DNA of 64,000 bases from Hydrogenophaga sp. IBVHS1 (GTDB lineage Bacteria > Pseudomonadota > Gammaproteobacteria > Burkholderiales > Burkholderiaceae_C), in NCBI RefSeq assembly GCF_002127265.1, contig NZ_NFUU01000001.1, positions 2,922,040 to 2,986,039 on the forward strand, written 5' to 3'. A program made the position numbers and the translations under genes. Below are positions 51,330-59,381 of this stretch, piece by piece. Each line of letters starts with the position of its first letter. The stretch's first letter is position 1. Under the pieces are notes generated by a model, which saw only the letters and a list, made by a program, of their open reading frames with translations, made no database searches and had not been told where the DNA came from.

Positions 51330-52157
51330 ATGAAAAAACTCGAAGGCAAAGTGGCCATCGTTTCAGGTTCGGGCCGCGGCATCGGCCGTGCGATCGCCAT
51401 GAAGTTGGCCATCGAAGGCGCCAAGATCGTGGTCAACGACCTCGACGCAGCTCCAGCAGAGCAGACCGTGGCCGACATCAAGAAGGCAGGCGGCATGGCC
51501 GTGGCCTGCGTGGGCAGCGTCACTGCCGGCGATTTTGCTGATCGCTTCGTCAAGACCGCGATTGACAGCTTCGGCGGCCTGGACATCATCATCAACAACG
51601 CCGGCTACACCTGGGACAACGTGGTTCAGAAGATGACGGACGAGCAATGGAACGCGATCATCGACGTGCATCTGACCGCGCCGTTCAAAATTTTGCGCGC
51701 TGCCGCAGAGTTCATTCGCGTCGCCTCGCGCAAGGAAGCCGAAGCCGGGCAGGAGGTGTTCCGCAAGGTGGTCAACATCTCGTCTATCGCCGGCACCGGC
51801 GGCAACGCCGGCCAGGCTAACTACTCAGCGGGCAAGGCCGGCATCATTGGCCTGACCAAGGCGCTCTCCAAGGAGTGGGGGCGTTACAAGGTGAACGTCA
51901 ACGCCGTCGCTTTTGGCATGATCAAAACGCGGCTGACCGAAGCTTCGGCCAGCGGCGACGCATCCATTGACATCCAGGGCCAAAAGATCAAGGTCGGCGT
52001 CAACCCTGATCTGCTGGAAATGATGGAGCGCACCATTCCGCTGGGTCGCGGCGGCACGCCCGAGGAAGCGGCCGGATCGGTCTACCTGCTGTGTATTCCC
52101 GAGTCGAACTACGTAAGCGGCCAGACGCTGATCTGCGGCGGCGGCATCTCGATCTAA
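51330..52157 (+). CDS. SDR-family 3-hydroxyacyl-CoA dehydrogenase
   Basis: 275 residues. SGSGRGIGRAIA, INNAGYTWD, a Ser in NISSIAG and YSAGK are the SDR core. VNVNAVAFGMIKTRL is typical of MFE-2-like or 17beta-HSD-like members. Probably oxidises the (3R)-hydroxy ester produced by the MaoC pair. The ATG at 51330 follows AAGGA. Confidence 0.9.
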   Translation: MKKLEGKVAIVSGSGRGIGRAIAMKLAIEGAKIVVNDLDAAPAEQTVADIKKAGGMAVACVGSVTAGDFADRFVKTAIDSFGGLDIIINNAGYTWDNVVQKMTDEQWNAIIDVHLTAPFKILRAAAEFIRVASRKEAEAGQEVFRKVVNISSIAGTGGNAGQANYSAGKAGIIGLTKALSKEWGRYKVNVNAVAFGMIKTRLTEASASGDASIDIQGQKIKVGVNPDLLEMMERTIPLGRGGTPEEAAGSVYLLCIPESNYVSGQTLICGGGISI

Positions 52158-52186
52158 AGCGCAAGCCGAACGCATAAAGGCCCACG

Positions 52187-53368
52187 ATGGACATCGATTT
52201 CAGCCCGGAAGACATGGCGTTCCAGCAAGAGGTTCGCACTTGGTTCAAAGGCCACACACCGTCCGATCTCAAGCGCAAGACCGTCACCGGGGAAATGCTG
52301 CAGAAGAACGACATCGTTCATTGGCAGCGCCGACTCGATGGCCAGGGCTGGCTGGTCACCGGCTGGCCCAAGGAGCATGGGGGGCCGGGCTGGACGCCGA
52401 CGCAGCGCTATATTTTCGACCTTGAGCGCGCGGCGGCCAGTGCGCCGGTGGGGCTGTCGATGGGCGTCATCATGCTCGGGCCGGTGCTGATTGCCTTCGG
52501 CACGCCAGAGCAAAAGGCGCAGTACCTGCCGCGCATCCGTCGCTGCGAGGACTGGTGGTGCCAAGGCTATTCCGAGCCGGGTGCAGGCTCCGACTTGGCC
52601 AGCCTGAAGACCACGGCCGTGGCCGATGGCAGCGATTACATCATCAACGGCTCCAAGATCTGGACCACTTATGCGCATTGGGCCACGCACATGTTCTGCC
52701 TGGTGCGTACCGCCAACACCGGCAAGAAGCAGGAAGGCATCTCCTTCCTGCTGATCGAGATGGACCGCTCCGGCATCGATGTCAAACCCATTGTCTCGAT
52801 CGACGGCGAACACCACCTGAACCAGGTGTTTCTCACCGACGTTCGGGTGCCCAGAAAAAACCTGGTCGGTCGCGAAGGCCAGGGTTGGGACATTGCCAAG
52901 TACCTGCTCACACACGAGCGCACCAGCATCGCCGGCGTGGCCGACTGCAAGGCGCATTTAGCCAACTTGTATGCCGCGGCAGGTGAGCGCCGCTCGGGTG
53001 GCCAACCGCTGATGGAGGACGCGGCGATGCGGCTCAAGCTGGCGCGCGCCGAGATCGAACTGATGGCGCTCGAACACACCAACTTTCGCGTGCTGGCCGC
53101 CACCGCCTCGGGCAAGGCGCCGGGGCCGGAATCCTCGCTGCTCAAGACCATGGGCACGGCGGTGCAACAGACCTTGGCCGAGCTGGGCGTCGAGATCGCC
53201 GCCGAGCAAGCCTGGCCCTGGCATGACGGCGGCGAGTTTGGAAGCGGACGCCATGCCCATGCGATGCCGCACTACTGTTTTTCGCGCGCCGCCACGATTT
53301 ACGGCGGCAGCGACGAGGTGCAAAAGAATGTATTGGCCAAGATGCTGCTGGCCGGCGGCACGCGGTAA
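52187..53368 (+). CDS. Acyl-CoA dehydrogenase, catalytic subunit of a probable heteromer
   Basis: 393 residues. FAD region QGYSEPGAGSDLAS and NGSKIWTTYAH. The C-terminal site reads IYGGSDEVQKNVLAK, lacking the YEGT Glu, while helix G has LTHERTS with Glu244. Mycobacterial heterotetrameric ACADs of steroid catabolism have their base at about this position (FadE26 Glu247, from memory). The next gene encodes a shorter ACAD without any candidate base, as expected for the partner. Confidence 0.9.
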   Translation: MDIDFSPEDMAFQQEVRTWFKGHTPSDLKRKTVTGEMLQKNDIVHWQRRLDGQGWLVTGWPKEHGGPGWTPTQRYIFDLERAAASAPVGLSMGVIMLGPVLIAFGTPEQKAQYLPRIRRCEDWWCQGYSEPGAGSDLASLKTTAVADGSDYIINGSKIWTTYAHWATHMFCLVRTANTGKKQEGISFLLIEMDRSGIDVKPIVSIDGEHHLNQVFLTDVRVPRKNLVGREGQGWDIAKYLLTHERTSIAGVADCKAHLANLYAAAGERRSGGQPLMEDAAMRLKLARAEIELMALEHTNFRVLAATASGKAPGPESSLLKTMGTAVQQTLAELGVEIAAEQAWPWHDGGEFGSGRHAHAMPHYCFSRAATIYGGSDEVQKNVLAKMLLAGGTR

Positions 53369-53376
53369 GGATCGTC

Positions 53377-54519
53377 ATGAACTTTGATCTCTCCGAAGAA
53401 CAAAAGATGCTGCGCGACGCGGCACAGAAATTTCTGCGCGCCGAATACCGCTTCGATGCGCGCAACCAGATCGTCGCGTCGGCGTCCGGCATGAGCCACA
53501 AGCACTGGCAGCGATTCGGGGAATTCGGCTGGCTTGGGCTCGGACTGCCCGAGGCCGATGGCGGTTTTGGCGGCGGCATGCTCGAGACGATCCAGGTCGC
53601 CGAGGCCCTGGGCGCCGCGCTGGTGGTCGAACCCTACCTCGTCAGCGCCGTGCTCGGCGCGCAGGCGGTGGCACGCGCGGGCACCGCGGCGCAGCGCGCG
53701 ACCTGGCTGCCCGGGCTGGTCTCGGGCCAGCGCATTGTCAGCCTAGCGCACACCGAGGCCGATGCGCGCCACGACCTCGCCCATGTTCACACCAGCGCCA
53801 TGGCCAAGGGCGGCCGCTGGGTGCTGTCGGGCCGCAAAAGCGGTGTGCTGGGCGCGCCCTGGGCCGACGGCTTTGTTGTGGCCGCCAGAACCTCGGGCGC
53901 CGTCAGTGAACGCCGGGGAATCAGCTTGTTTCTGGTCGAAGCCCACACGCCGGGGGTGCAGGTGGCGGGCTACAAGGTCTACGACGGCAGTCGGGCTGGT
54001 GATCTGCAGCTTGATGCTGTCGTGCTGGGCCCGGACGCATTGCTGGGCATGGAAGGCGAAAGCCTGGGACTGCTCGAGCACCTGGTTGATCTTGGCATTG
54101 TTGCCGCCTGTGCCGACGCCCTGGGTGCCATGGGCGCGCTGTTGAGGAAAACCGGCGAGTACGTCGGCACGCGCAAACAATTTGACGTGCCGATTGCCAG
54201 TTTCCAGGTCATCCAGCACCGGCTGGTCGACATGTTCGCCGCGGTCGAGGCCAGCCGCTCCCTGGTGTTGATGGCGGCCCTGCATGCCGAGCATCCCGAC
54301 GCAGTCACCCGTTCGCGCGCCGTCTCGGCCGCCAAGGCCGCCATTGGTGAGCGAGCCCGCTTCGTGGCGCAGCAAGCGGTGCAGCTGCACGGCGGCGTGG
54401 GCATGACCGAGGAGCTTGACATCGGCCATTACTTTCGCCGCCTGACGCTCTTTTGCAACCTGTTGGGCAGCACCGACCACCACCTGCAGCGCTTTGCGAC
54501 GCTGCGTGTGGTGGCCTGA
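53377..54519 (+). CDS. Acyl-CoA dehydrogenase-like partner subunit without catalytic base
   Basis: 380 residues. The fold is ACAD but the sequence is divergent: the FAD region reads LAHTEADARHDLAH, helix G has VDLGIVAACADALG with no Glu, and the C-terminus LLGSTDHHLQRF has none either. Together with the upstream protein it fits an alpha2beta2 ACAD in which only one subunit is catalytic. 8 nt after the partner gene. Confidence 0.88.
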   Translation: MNFDLSEEQKMLRDAAQKFLRAEYRFDARNQIVASASGMSHKHWQRFGEFGWLGLGLPEADGGFGGGMLETIQVAEALGAALVVEPYLVSAVLGAQAVARAGTAAQRATWLPGLVSGQRIVSLAHTEADARHDLAHVHTSAMAKGGRWVLSGRKSGVLGAPWADGFVVAARTSGAVSERRGISLFLVEAHTPGVQVAGYKVYDGSRAGDLQLDAVVLGPDALLGMEGESLGLLEHLVDLGIVAACADALGAMGALLRKTGEYVGTRKQFDVPIASFQVIQHRLVDMFAAVEASRSLVLMAALHAEHPDAVTRSRAVSAAKAAIGERARFVAQQAVQLHGGVGMTEELDIGHYFRRLTLFCNLLGSTDHHLQRFATLRVVA

Positions 54520-54565
54520 TTGCCTGATGACCGACCCATACCGAGTCACTGGAAGGGCTGCCCAA

Positions 54566-56173
54566 ATGAGTTTGATGACATCCACCGCCACGCCGAACTC
54601 GCCCGAATTTCAGCGCAACCGCGAAGCCTATGAGCTGCGCATTGACGACTTGCATGAACGCCGCGAACGTGCCCTGATCGGCGGCCCCGAAAAGGCGCGC
54701 CTGCTGCACAAGAAGCGCAAGCAGTTGCTGCCGCGCGAGCGCCTGGCTGCCGTGCTCGACCCCGGCTCGCCCTTCCTCGAGTTCGGGCAGCTTGCCGGCG
54801 ACGGCCTGTACGAGGGCGTGCCGCCGGGCGGCAGCATCATCACCGGGGTGGGGCTGGTGTGCGGGCGCGCATGCATGCTGATGATCCACGATGCCACGGT
54901 CAAGGGCGGCACCTACTACGGCATCACCGCAAAAAAACATGTGCGGGCCCAGATGTTCGCCTGGCAGCACCGGCTGCCGTGCATCACCATGGTCCAGTCG
55001 GGCGGCGCCAACCTGCCGGAGCAGGCGCATATTTTCCCCGACGACGGCCAGTTCGGCTCCATTTTTTACAACCAGATCCGCATGTCGGCCGAGGGCATCA
55101 CCCAGATCGCGACCGTGCATGGGCCCTCAACCGCTGGCGGCGCCTATCTCCCGGCGCTGTGCGACGAGGCGGTGATCGTGCGCAACCAGGGTGCGATGTT
55201 CCTCGCCGGGCCCGAACTGGTGTATGCCGCCACCAAGGAAGAGGTTGACATTGAAACCCTGGGCGGCGGCGAGATGCACAGCCGCATCAGCGGCGTCACT
55301 GACCATCTGGCCGAGAACGATGGCCATGCCATCTCCATCGTGCGCGGCATCGTGGCCAACCTAGGTACCGTGGCCAAGCAACGCTGGGACGTGGTTCCGC
55401 CGCTGCCGCCCCGCCATGACCCGCGCGAGATTTACGGCATCGTCAGCGCCGACAACCGGCATCCGACCGACAACCGCGAAGTGCTGCTGCGGCTGATCGA
55501 CGACAGCGAACTACAGGAGTTCAAACCCCTGTACGGCGACACCATGATCTGCGGCTTCGCCCGCATCAAGGGTTTCCAGATCGGCATTCTGGCCAACAAC
55601 GGCGTGATCTTCTCCGAGAGCGCGCTCAAGGGCGCGCACTTCATCGAGTTGTGCTGCCAGCGCGACATTCCGCTGCTGTTCATGGCCGATGTGTCGGGCT
55701 TCATGGTCGGCAAAGCGGTGGAGCAGCAGGGCATTGCCAAGCACGGCGCCAAGTTCATGACGGCCATGGCCTCGGCCAACGTGCCGCGCTACACGCTGAT
55801 CACCGGAGGCTCGTACGCAGCGGCCTACCTGGCGATGTGCGGGCGCCCGTTCAAGCCCAACGTGATGATGATGTGGCCTACCGGCCGCGCCGCGCTGATG
55901 GGCCCCGAGCAGGCCGCCACCACGCTGGGCCTGGTGCGCGAGAACATCCACCGGCGCGAGGGCACAAGCTGGAGCGACGAAGAACGCGAGCAATTCAAGC
56001 AACCGATACGCGAGCAGTTCGAGAGCTTTTCCAGTCCCTACAACTACGCCTCCAATCTGTGGTGCGACATGGTGATTGACCCGCTGGAAACGCGCGACAC
56101 CATGGCTTTGCTGCTGGAGCTGGCGGGCCGTGTGCCGGCGCGCGACACGCACTTCGGCGTGTTCCGCATGTGA
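54566..56173 (+). CDS. Acyl-CoA carboxylase, carboxyltransferase (beta) subunit
   Basis: 535 residues. Two crotonase-like halves: VQSGGANLPEQAHIFPDDGQFGSI, GPSTAGGAYLPALCDEAVIV, and LANNGVIFSESALKGAHFI with TGGSYAAAYLAMCGRPF. Partner of the biotin carboxylase/BCCP fusion at 59382, three genes later. It differs in sequence and genetic context from the subunit at 30713. The ATG at 54566 follows GGAAGGG; upstream starts (54527, 54494) would overlap the ACAD gene. Confidence 0.9.
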   Translation: MSLMTSTATPNSPEFQRNREAYELRIDDLHERRERALIGGPEKARLLHKKRKQLLPRERLAAVLDPGSPFLEFGQLAGDGLYEGVPPGGSIITGVGLVCGRACMLMIHDATVKGGTYYGITAKKHVRAQMFAWQHRLPCITMVQSGGANLPEQAHIFPDDGQFGSIFYNQIRMSAEGITQIATVHGPSTAGGAYLPALCDEAVIVRNQGAMFLAGPELVYAATKEEVDIETLGGGEMHSRISGVTDHLAENDGHAISIVRGIVANLGTVAKQRWDVVPPLPPRHDPREIYGIVSADNRHPTDNREVLLRLIDDSELQEFKPLYGDTMICGFARIKGFQIGILANNGVIFSESALKGAHFIELCCQRDIPLLFMADVSGFMVGKAVEQQGIAKHGAKFMTAMASANVPRYTLITGGSYAAAYLAMCGRPFKPNVMMMWPTGRAALMGPEQAATTLGLVRENIHRREGTSWSDEEREQFKQPIREQFESFSSPYNYASNLWCDMVIDPLETRDTMALLLELAGRVPARDTHFGVFRM

Positions 56174-56196
56174 TCTTTTAGTCCACAGTATTGAAC

Positions 56197-57390
56197 ATGC
56201 TCGAAGCCATTCTCTCCGGCTGCCGCGTGCTCGGCCTGACGCAGAACGTGGCCGGCCCGTTCTGCACCCATATCCTCGGCGACCTCGGCGCCGAGGTCAT
56301 CAAGATCGAACGCCCGGGCAGCGGCGACGATGCGCGCCAGTGGAAGCCGCCCGAAGTGGCCGGCGTCTCGACCGGCTTCGCGGCGCTGAACCGCAGCAAG
56401 AAGAGCGTCTGCATTGACCTCGACAGCGCGATTGGTCAGCAGCTGGTCGCGCGCCTGGCGGCCGGTGCCGACGTGCTGGTGCATTCGCTCAAACCCGGCA
56501 GCGCCGAAGCGCGCGGCCTCGGCGACGGACACCTGCTGCCGACCAATCCGCGCCTCGTGTATTGCGCGATCAGCGCCTTCGGCGAGGTCGGCCCGATGCG
56601 CGCGCTGCCCGGCTACGACCCGCTGATGCAGGCCTTCGCCGGCATCATGAGCGTCAGCGGCCACGAAGGTGACGAGCCGGCGCGCGTCGGCGTGTCGCTG
56701 ATCGACATGGGCACCGGCATGTGGGCCACGATGGCGATCCTGGCCGCGCTGCTGCGCCGCGCCACCACGGGCGAAGGCATGCGCGTGCACGCCAGCCTGC
56801 TCGAGACCGGGCTGTCGTGGATGATGGTGCCAGTCGCGAACTATCTGGCCACCCAGCGCCTACCGCGCAAGATGGGTTCGGCGATGGCGATGATGGCGCC
56901 CTACGAGCTCTTCGAAAGCGCCGACGGCAAGGTCTTCATCGCTGCGGCCAACGACCGGCTGTTTGGCCGCATCTGCAGCGCGCTGGCTTGTCCAGAGCTG
57001 GCGCAGGATCCGCGCTTCATCGACATGTCGGCGCGCATCGGCCACCGCAAGGCGCTGCACGCCGAGCTCGAGGCGCGCACCCGGCAGCGCAGCACCGCAG
57101 ACTGCGCGGCGGCGCTGCGAGCGGCCGGTGCGCCCTGCAGCGAGATGCACGACGTGGCCCAGATGCTGGCGCACGAACAGGTGCAAGCGGTCGGCATGCT
57201 GGGCGCGCTGCCGCTGCCGGGCGCACCGCAACACCAGACGATGGGCCTGCCCATCAGTTCGCAGGGCCGTCGCGGGCGCAGCGGCCCGCCGCCGCCAGTG
57301 CTGGGCGGGAACACCGACGAGGTGTTGACGGCGCTGGGCCTGCATGCCGATGAACTGGCGGCGCTGCGACAGCAACGCGTCGTCGATTGA
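56197..57390 (+). CDS. CaiB/BaiF family (class III) CoA-transferase
   Basis: 397 residues. GCRVLGLTQNVAGPFCTHILGDLGAEVIKIER at the N-terminus and SLIDMGTGMW with catalytic Asp at about residue 170. No GHD-type His, so a CoA-transferase rather than a racemase. It could move CoA from a product to a new substrate. The ATG at 56197 was chosen over the TTG at 56191; ribosome site weak. 22 nt before the ACAD gene. Confidence 0.9.
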   Translation: MLEAILSGCRVLGLTQNVAGPFCTHILGDLGAEVIKIERPGSGDDARQWKPPEVAGVSTGFAALNRSKKSVCIDLDSAIGQQLVARLAAGADVLVHSLKPGSAEARGLGDGHLLPTNPRLVYCAISAFGEVGPMRALPGYDPLMQAFAGIMSVSGHEGDEPARVGVSLIDMGTGMWATMAILAALLRRATTGEGMRVHASLLETGLSWMMVPVANYLATQRLPRKMGSAMAMMAPYELFESADGKVFIAAANDRLFGRICSALACPELAQDPRFIDMSARIGHRKALHAELEARTRQRSTADCAAALRAAGAPCSEMHDVAQMLAHEQVQAVGMLGALPLPGAPQHQTMGLPISSQGRRGRSGPPPPVLGGNTDEVLTALGLHADELAALRQQRVVD

Positions 57391-57412
57391 CAGAGACAAG
57401 GCCGAGATCCCC

Positions 57413-58573
57413 ATGAACTTCGACTACACCGAGACCCAGGGTCAGATCCGCGCCGCCGTCAAGGAGCTGTGCAAGGGCTTCGGCCCCGAGTACTGGCGCC
57501 AGTGCGCCCAGGACGGCGCCTATCCGGAAGCCTTCGTCGACGCGATGGCCAAGGCCGGCTGGCTGGCCGCGCTGATTCCGGAGGAATACGGCGGCGCCGG
57601 GCTGCCCCTGCTCGACGCCTGCCTGATCCTGCAGGAGATCAACCAGAACGGCGGTAGCGCGGTGCACTGCCATGCGCAGATGTACACGATGGCGTCGATC
57701 CTGCGCCATGGCAGCGAAGCGCAGAAGCGCGCGACGCTCCCGCGCATCGCCGACGGTAGCCTGCGGCTGCAGGCCTTCGGCGTGACCGAGCCCGACGCGG
57801 GCTCCAACACGCTGGCGATCAAGACATTCGCGCGCAAGGTGCCAAGTGGCTACGTCGTCAACGGCCAGAAGATCTGGACTTCGCGCTACAGCCACTCGCA
57901 CATGTACCTTTTGGTCGCGCGCACCACGCCGACCGACGCGGTGAAGAAGAAGACCGATGGCCTTAGCCTGTTCCTGATCGACATAGCGAAGGCCGGCGCG
58001 TCGCTGAAGGCCACGCCGATTCGCACGATGATCAATCACCACACCTTCCAGGTCTTCATCGACAACCTGGAGCTCACCGACGACGACCGCATCGGCGAGG
58101 AAGGCAAGGGCTTCCACTACCTGCTGGATTCGCTGCATTCCGAGCGTCTGCTGGTGGCCAGCGAGGCCATCGGCGACGGCCACTGGTTCGTCGGCAAGGC
58201 CGCGCGCTACGGCAGCGAGCGTGTCGTCTTCGACCGCCCGATCGGCGCCAACCAGGGCGTGCAGTTCCCGATCGCGCGCGCCCACATGAACATCGAGGCT
58301 GCCGAACTGATGCGCAACAAGGCAGCGACGCTGTTCGACGCCAGCCTGCCCTGCGGGCGCGAGGCGACGATGGTCAAGTACCTGGCCAGCGAGGCTGCTT
58401 GGGAAGCCGCCGAGGCGGCCATGACCACCTTCGGCGGCTACGGCGTGGCCTGCGAATACGACATCGAGCGCAAATGGAAGGAGAGCCGGCTGTTCCGCAC
58501 CGCGCCGATCTCCAACAACCTGGTGCTGGCGCAGGTGGCCGAGCACCTGCTGGGCATGCCCCGCTCTTACTGA
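57413..58573 (+). CDS. Acyl-CoA dehydrogenase, LPRSY-tail subfamily
   Basis: 386 residues. AFGVTEPDAGSNTLAIK and VNGQKIWTSRYSHSHM. No YEGT Glu at the C-terminus (LFRTAPISNNLVLAQ), but Glu244 sits in helix G (LHSERLL). It ends in GMPRSY, like the ACAD at 3700, and similarity to that protein extends throughout, so the two are paralogues in two operons. The ATG at 57413 is where the ACAD N-terminus (MNFDYTETQ) begins. Confidence 0.92.
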   Translation: MNFDYTETQGQIRAAVKELCKGFGPEYWRQCAQDGAYPEAFVDAMAKAGWLAALIPEEYGGAGLPLLDACLILQEINQNGGSAVHCHAQMYTMASILRHGSEAQKRATLPRIADGSLRLQAFGVTEPDAGSNTLAIKTFARKVPSGYVVNGQKIWTSRYSHSHMYLLVARTTPTDAVKKKTDGLSLFLIDIAKAGASLKATPIRTMINHHTFQVFIDNLELTDDDRIGEEGKGFHYLLDSLHSERLLVASEAIGDGHWFVGKAARYGSERVVFDRPIGANQGVQFPIARAHMNIEAAELMRNKAATLFDASLPCGREATMVKYLASEAAWEAAEAAMTTFGGYGVACEYDIERKWKESRLFRTAPISNNLVLAQVAEHLLGMPRSY

Positions 58574-58579
58574 AGCACC

Positions 58580-59380
58580 ATGGACTACACGACACTACGC
58601 GTTGAAGCCGCGCCTGGCACCGAGCTCGCTGATGGCATCCGCACCCTGGTGCTCAACCGCCCCGAGGTGATGAACGCGATGAACACGCAGATGTTCATCG
58701 ACCTGCGCAACGCCCTGCACGAACTGGCCTTCGACGACGGCCTGCGTGTGCTGATCATCACCGGCGCCGGTGAGCGTGCATTCTCGGCCGGCGGAGACCT
58801 CAAGCAGCGCGACGGTATGACCGACGGTCAATGGCGGCGCCAACACCAGCTCGCCGAAGAGGTGTTGCTGGCTGTCAAGGATTTCCCGCAACCGGTGATC
58901 GCCGCCGTCGAAGGCCACGCGCATGGCGGCGGCTGCGAACTGGCGTTGATGTGTGACTACATCGTCGCTTCGCGCGCTGCGGTATTTTCGCTGCCCGAGC
59001 TGCGGCGCGGCATCATGCCCGGCGGCGGCGGTATCCAGAACCTCGTGCGCGCCGTCGGCGCGCGGCGCGCCAAGAAGCTGCTGTTCACCGCGCGCCGCTT
59101 CTCGGCCGAAGAAGCCACCGAATGGGGCATGGTCACAGACCTGGCCGAGCCGGGTACGGCGCTGGCCGCCGCAGTCGCCGACGCGCGCGACATCGTACTG
59201 GCCGCACCGATGGCCACCCACTACGCCAAACTCGCCGCATCGCGCGGCGGCGAGATTGACTTCCACAGCGGCTACATGCTCGACGTCGCCGCCTACAACG
59301 TGCTGGTGTCCTCGGCCGACAGGCTGGAGGGCGTGAAGGCCTTCAATGAAAAGCGCCCACCGCGCTGGAGCGGACTCTGA
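58580..59380 (+). CDS. Enoyl-CoA hydratase/isomerase family protein
   Basis: 266 residues. FSAGGDLKQRDG and VEGHAHGGGCELALMCDY are the oxyanion-hole regions. One of the two catalytic glutamates is retained (SLPELRRGIMPGGGGIQN), while the second position is Lys (AKKLLFTARRF). Such single-Glu members include isomerases and methylglutaconyl-CoA-type hydratases. Six nt after the ACAD gene and 1 nt before the biotin carboxylase gene. Confidence 0.88.
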   Translation: MDYTTLRVEAAPGTELADGIRTLVLNRPEVMNAMNTQMFIDLRNALHELAFDDGLRVLIITGAGERAFSAGGDLKQRDGMTDGQWRRQHQLAEEVLLAVKDFPQPVIAAVEGHAHGGGCELALMCDYIVASRAAVFSLPELRRGIMPGGGGIQNLVRAVGARRAKKLLFTARRFSAEEATEWGMVTDLAEPGTALAAAVADARDIVLAAPMATHYAKLAASRGGEIDFHSGYMLDVAAYNVLVSSADRLEGVKAFNEKRPPRWSGL

Positions 59381-59381
59381 C

